A stretch of DNA of 64,000 nucleotides from Tubulanus polymorphus (Eukaryota; Nemertea; Palaeonemertea; Tubulaniformes; Tubulanidae), in assembly GCF_964204645.1 (NCBI RefSeq), contig NC_134031.1, positions 2,463,001 to 2,527,000 on the forward strand, in the 5' to 3' direction. Position numbers and translations under genes: made by a program. Shown piece after piece: positions 59,124 through 64,000 of this stretch. The notes under the pieces were generated by a model that saw only the letters and a list, made by a program, of their open reading frames with translations, ran no database searches and was not told where the DNA came from. Every line of letters begins with the position of its first letter. Position 1 is the stretch's first letter.

Positions 59124-60385
59124 CGATTCATTGGTTCTTGATGTGCCATAAAATACAGTGAAAGCACTCTGCTCGCCTGGTCGCGATCCGTTGAGGCGCG
59201 GTCATTCCCGACAATCCGGGAACGATCGATTTGATGAAAAAACTGGGAGTTTCAAAGCACGGCATCGATATGTATACATTGTAACTGATGTTAGCTCGTG
59301 GCTTTTACAATACTCAGTATTTTATATTTGAATTTATGTATCATCATTATTGTTATTATTATTATAATTATCATCAGCATTATTATCTGATTATCATCTT
59401 ATTATAATTATCTTATTATTATTATGATTATTATTATTATTATTATTGATTACTCTGTATTAAGAAACATCGAATAATGTTTTACCGACCTGTTATAGCT
59501 ACACTGTCCCGATGCGTATAGTGTTTTTCCTGTTTTCATTTTGAGGGGCCATTATGCAAGCTCCCTCCATATACCTTCCCCTTATGTATGCAATATCTGC
59601 TGATTTGCATACTGGAAGGTGAGCTCCTTCGCTGCGGATTTGTACAGTAGAAGTCGCTTCATTCGGATCAGCTAAATTTACAAATTGATCTACCAGGTAA
59701 TTCTGATATTGGTTTTAAGCTCCACCTATATATAATGATATGTAATTATAGATGTCGAGTCGTGATTTCTGATAAACTGGATGAATTTCGTTGGTACCAA
59801 TGATCCTAACTATGCACGTTCTTCTGTACAGATCAGTGCCCTCTAAATGGAGTGGAACTTCTGTCACTGCAACGTTTTGATAGAGTGGAAACTCTGTCAC
59901 TGCAGATTTCAGGTAGGGATCATTCATTTATTACATACGCATTAGGGAAGGGGGGAGGGGTCAGTGCAATTGCATACTGTAATGCTAAATGTATATGAAA
60001 AAATGGCCGATTCTGCGTACAGAGGGGAAGAGGGGTTGAAAAATTCAAATTTTATGCGTACGTAATAAACGAATGATCCCGTACTTGAAAAACCTATGAA
60101 TAATTGAATAGCCAGTTGATTCGACCGACCAAGAAAAATCATGTTTACATGTACGTAGACTAATGCTTTGTGACAATTGTATTGTATTTCGTATTTAGAC
60201 CACAATATTTTCAGCATAGTTATTTGCTACTATTATTCCATGTTAGTTATTATTATTACTATTATTATTGTATTATCTTCAATTTTTTTGCAATTTCGGT
60301 ATTTTTGAAATGAAATATGATGCAGCCCTGACCCTCTGCGCCCCCTCGAGTGATTTGATGCCTCGTTATGACTGTCAAAACTTCA

Positions 60386-60707
60386 CAGTGAATTGTCTTT
60401 AGGGATGGCTCCTGGCTGAAGGTTGACCACACTCAATGAAACAGTGAATTGTCTGTACGGGTGGCTCCGGGCTGAAGGTTGACCACACTCAATGAAACGG
60501 TGAATTGTCTGTAGGGGTGGCTCCGGGCTGAAGGTTGACCCCACTCAATGAAACAGCGAATTGTCTGTAGGGGTGGCTCCAGGCTGTAGGTTGATCACAC
60601 TTGCGGTGAATGTGAATTGTCTGTTGGGGTGGCTCCGGGCTGTAGGGTGATCACACTTGCGGTGAATGTGAATTGTTTCTTCGGGTGGCTCCTGGCTGTA
60701 GGTTGAT
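60386..60707 (+). repeat. 57-bp tandem repeat, about six copies
   Basis: The unit contains GTGAATTGTCTG, GGGTGGCTCCGGGCTG, GGTTGACCACACTC and AATGAAAC. The last two copies belong to a variant (GTAGGTTGATCACACTTGCG), so the array has two subtypes in separate halves. Confidence 0.9.
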
Positions 60708-61344
60708 ATATCTGCATTAGAAAGTGTTTGATAAATGACAATTTTACCAGTTGAAAATTCTCTTTCGTCATATCAATATTATATATAGATATATATATAA
60801 ATTAGTGTATAATTTTTTTAGTATTTCATGCTTCTTTTTCAAGTTAAAGTCCTCATCGTTGATTTGATTATTTTCGTAGAAGTAATTGGCAAAGTACATG
60901 GAATGAACGAGTGTTTGAATGAACAATCGACGGTTAAATAGCCGTTCATTCAGTGTACTCTCCAATTGTGACGTTCGTTTTTTTCTCGGTCCCTTTAAAG
61001 TTTTCATGTCAATATTATTGTTGTGTTGTTGATGTGTGAAGCGCTTTCCGTTGTCAATTTTCCTATGGAAATAAAATATCAAAATGTACACAATGCTGTG
61101 TTGTTCAGTGTGTTGGAAGTGGAAATTGAATTCAATCTTGCAGGAATATTGTGGCTAAGAAGAATTCTAAATCTCGATTACGAGACCTCTTCACCGAAGA
61201 CGCGAAACATTTGATAGAATTCGGAATCGAAAACGTCAGACGATCGAAAGATCGGTGAATTGCGTCATATGAGTAAAAACAACCAGTGACCTCTAATCAC
61301 ACGACGATATTTAGATGGCTTGCCAGGGATCGATTACCTCCGAT

Positions 61345-61440
61345 TATCGCATTCCCTCGGCTGGGATTCGAATCGATGTTACCGAGACTGCCACGGTACG
61401 AAGTCTAGCGATGCCATCAGGTTCGAATCCCTACCGAGGA
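61345..61440. repeat. tRNA-B-box-like inverted pair
   Basis: CCTCGGCTGGGATTCGAATC (about 61347) and, inverted, CAGGTTCGAATCCCTACCGA (about 61419) form a stem of about 22 bases with a few mismatches. Both arms contain TTCGAATCC, the core of a Pol III B-box, on opposite strands. Probably two SINE heads or a SINE-derived hairpin. Confidence 0.6.
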
Positions 61441-62337
61441 AGGATGTATTTGCCGGATGAATTTTTGACCCCTGCCTTCCCTGTGTCAAAACATAGTTGA
61501 AACCAGCAATTTGATACTCTTATCCCCTCGGAATATGTATCTTTTACTAATAATCCGGGATGTATTTCGTCAAAAGAATCTCAACCCCGAGGATGAGATT
61601 CATCCAAGAAATGCCTTCTTCTGGACCTTGGCCTTCTAACTATCTGAGATATGACACAAGTTCGATAAATAAGAATATAGAAACGAACGATCGATATTCT
61701 TCTTTATTCATTCATTACAACAGCAGATAAGAATAATTACAAATACGTGATGATAATAATAATGATAAATATAAATAATAAGAACAAAAAAGATATTTCA
61801 AACATCGACGACCTGGGTCCTGTAAATCACTATTGTGCTTGTAAACCAATAACATTCATCCACCACGTGGAGATACATCAAATAGATAATAATCCCGTAG
61901 CCAGGAAGTTTCAAGGGCAGATTTTATCCCAATAATTTTCGATGTAAGAATTTACTAATACAGCTCATCAAGAGATATCTAAGATTTGAGTCGGGTCAAA
62001 TGCAGCAATCAAATTCAGCGTACTAATACCAATATGTTACCTTGTGACAAAGGTAGGATGTTTGGTGTCTCGTGTCGACCATTAAGCTTTTGCGTCGGTG
62101 ACCAGTCAAACTGGTCGTAACTGATTGTCAAATGCCCCATTCGTCTGATGAGGGAGAGTTGGAGTTAATCTTATAGTGTAGGACAACGTTTTGGAGTTTT
62201 CCTCGAATTCAGAAAGAAACGCCAGCAGAAAAGAAAACATCGACCGTTAATTAAAATGCTATCCATTTTAAAGAAGTTAACAACATAATCTATGACAACA
62301 TTCACTTAGCTCCAGTAACAGGAGAAGATTATAAAAG

Positions 62338-64000
62338 TTAAGACGGTGGGAGTTTATCCTGTAGTGTAGGTCTACGTTTCGGGGCTTTCCCAGTCGGGTC
62401 GACAGATTGAATTCTCGTGACTCCTCGAATCTCTGCGTATTTAAGCCGGAATGACCTATACGCGTATATATACGGCCACATGGCTGACTTGAGTGGTACG
62501 ACGAAAAGACATATCCAATGAACGACGAATTGCGATAAATTGAGCTCCATCACATTTCCTAATTTCATAATTATAACGATCATCGTACTCAAGGCATTCA
62601 GCACTATTATACTCTTGATTCGCAGTGTATACTTCATATCTATAAGCTGTTCTGTAGTCATCGTTTCTTTCGTCAGAGTGGCGTGTTTAGCGTACATACC
62701 CAGGATTAGCGACATGATGCAAAGAGCGATAAACGACATCGAATCGATGGCGATCTCGATTCCGTGAAACGTCTCCCAACCTGCCACGAAATTCCCGAAT
62801 AAAGTAGTCGACAGGCAAAGGCCATTGGTTTCGTACATAGCTTTCCCGAGATCGGGCAAAAACAATACAGGTATCAGGCAAATAATCATCCCGTACAACC
62901 AGGGAAATATCAAAGAGAGTCGAAAGAAGTGCTTGTTTTCAAAAACGGATGATTTGAAAAATGATAGAATTTCAATGACGCGTTCAGCAGACATGAATAG
63001 AATTGCAACGAGAGAAATTTGATAACTCAACGACCAAAGAATACCAACAGCCTTACAAACACCTGACTTCAGCAACCATAAAGCCCATTTGTGATACTCT
63101 CCTGAAGTTGTCTTACTCGTAAAAGCCACCAATACGATATATATAGCCATCGGTAATTCGGATAAAGCTACATTCGAGACAAGAATCGACGTGGCAAAAT
63201 TTCGCTCGGTACACAGCTTCCAAATCGGTATGACGACATTGCCTACTAGTGACATCACCCCGACTAGCCATACTACGTTTTGAATAAAATCATCAGTCAA
63301 CAGATCGCCGCAGGTTGAGAATTCGTCTATATTCGGCGTACAACGACGTATCGACGACTGCAGACAACAATAACTGAAATGTGACGTAATCAGTGTGGAC
63401 AACGAGTCGATTTGAAAAGCTCTAGGATCGACATCGACCGGCAAGTTCCGGGAAATATCTAATTCTACCAAACTATTCATATCAGAGAATGCCAAACCAT
63501 CGATTCTATTTAACCGGTTTTTCTTCAGGGTTAACTTTTGCAAGGCGACAAGTCCCCGAAAAGAAAAATCTTCGATAACCGAAATGGCAAAATAAGAAAG
63601 GTCGAGACGTTTTAGCGAAACTGCACCGATGAAAGCAAGGGGTTCAATGGTGGTTATTCGGTTTCCGCGAAGCTCAAGACGGCGCAGATTCGTCAGACCC
63701 CTGAAAGCGTTTCGTGGTAAAATCGAGACAAAGTTGAACGCCAGGTTGAGCTCGTAAAGACTCCCCATCGTAGAGAACGCAGATGTCGGAAGAGAATTAA
63801 TATGGTTGTAAGACAGATCGAGACGTGCCAATGAATAATACTCTGAAAATGTATCGTTAGTCAGCAATAATCTGTTATAAGAGAATACCAGACCTCGTAA
63901 ATCTTTAACCATTTTTGACGGTAGTTCGGTTAAATTTCTACCCAAACAATCGACAAACAGTCCAAATTGACGACACGTTTCAACTTGACCATCGGCAACT
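62338..64000 (-). CDS. Leucine-rich-repeat G-protein-coupled receptor (LGR/RXFP-like), 5' partial
   Basis: The frame runs without a stop from the window edge to TAA at 62338, about 553 visible residues. The N-terminus is missing. The visible start CRQFGLFVDC looks like an LRR N-terminal cap. About seven LRRs follow (L..LDLSYN, L..LNLAFN, LRRLELRGN, LKRLDLSY, LQKLTLKKN). Next is a cysteine hinge, HFSYCCLQSS...C...C, as in relaxin and glycoprotein-hormone-type receptors. Seven hydrophobic segments follow, starting at FIQNVVWLVGVMSLVGNVV. TM3 ends in AERV in place of DRY. TM7 has WPYIYAYRS in place of NPxxY. The C-tail is short and basic with Ser/Thr sites. All visible parts lie in one exon. Ligand unknown. 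It may be a diverged RXFP/LGR or one of the expanded invertebrate LRR-GPCRs. Confidence 0.88.
   Translation of the reverse strand, partial: VADGQVETCRQFGLFVDCLGRNLTELPSKMVKDLRGLVFSYNRLLLTNDTFSEYYSLARLDLSYNHINSLPTSAFSTMGSLYELNLAFNFVSILPRNAFRGLTNLRRLELRGNRITTIEPLAFIGAVSLKRLDLSYFAISVIEDFSFRGLVALQKLTLKKNRLNRIDGLAFSDMNSLVELDISRNLPVDVDPRAFQIDSLSTLITSHFSYCCLQSSIRRCTPNIDEFSTCGDLLTDDFIQNVVWLVGVMSLVGNVVIPIWKLCTERNFATSILVSNVALSELPMAIYIVLVAFTSKTTSGEYHKWALWLLKSGVCKAVGILWSLSYQISLVAILFMSAERVIEILSFFKSSVFENKHFFRLSLIFPWLYGMIICLIPVLFLPDLGKAMYETNGLCLSTTLFGNFVAGWETFHGIEIAIDSMSFIALCIMSLILGMYAKHATLTKETMTTEQLIDMKYTLRIKSIIVLNALSTMIVIIMKLGNVMELNLSQFVVHWICLFVVPLKSAMWPYIYAYRSFRLKYAEIRGVTRIQSVDPTGKAPKRRPTLQDKLPPS

Larger units (their letters stand above)
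59025..62337. other. Intergenic region with microsatellites and tandem repeats
   Basis: After the poly(A) signal at 59118 there is no supported gene. It holds an (ATT)n-rich stretch (59340-59450), a second shorter one (60240-60275), the 57-bp tandem array (60386-60707) and a tRNA-like inverted pair (61335-61445). Genes on either side converge on this interval. Confidence 0.6.

Overview
The window is animal nuclear DNA. It carries split genes with canonical GT-AG introns, long AT-rich intergenic stretches, microsatellites, tRNA-derived SINE-like pieces and many small inverted-repeat (MITE-like) elements. The recognisable proteins (ABHD14-type hydrolase, EVI5, a FUBP/KHSRP KH protein, a TASOR/TEX15-type pseudo-PARP protein and an LGR/RXFP-like receptor) fit an invertebrate bilaterian. 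A spiralian such as a mollusc, brachiopod or annelid is my guess, but no feature here fixes the phylum.

Layout. 1-2160 is gene-free. 2160-8700 is a satellite/minisatellite array of about 58-bp units interrupted by five blocks of a second, about 41-bp unit, with kilobase-scale higher-order duplication. 8700-13888 is gene-poor and holds an inverted pair of decayed retroelement-like ends. 13889-18648 (+) is an ABHD14-like alpha/beta hydrolase with two homologous candidate last exons. 18649-21386 is intergenic. 21387-35513 (-) is a complete EVI5 gene (TBC Rab-GAP plus coiled coil, 16 coding exons, 821 aa by my assembly). 35514-36926 is the shared 5' region between EVI5 and the divergent FUBP gene. 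36927-48151 (+) is a complete four-KH-domain FUBP/KHSRP protein (17 coding exons, about 709 aa), followed by a possible 5-kb 3' UTR with alternative 3' splice options. 54873-59024 (+) is a compact DUF3715 (TASOR/TEX15 pseudo-PARP) protein of about 578 aa with a duplicated 19-residue motif and an RG-rich tail. 59025-62337 is intergenic with tandem repeats. 62338-64000 (-) is an LRR-7TM receptor, truncated by the window edge.

The genes belong to unrelated housekeeping or regulatory functions: membrane-anchored hydrolase, Rab GTPase control, RNA/DNA-binding regulator, probable chromatin- or RNA-associated silencing factor, and hormone-type receptor. There is no operon logic. The one structural relationship is the head-to-head EVI5/FUBP pair.

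The most interesting items are the duplicated terminal exon of the ABHD14-like gene, the short pseudo-PARP plus RG protein, the array of 13 consensus splice-donor-like repeats beside a weak real donor in that gene, and the direct repeats flanking one exon of FUBP KH1. All exon models were made by eye from reading frame, phase and splice consensus. No alignment or expression data were available.
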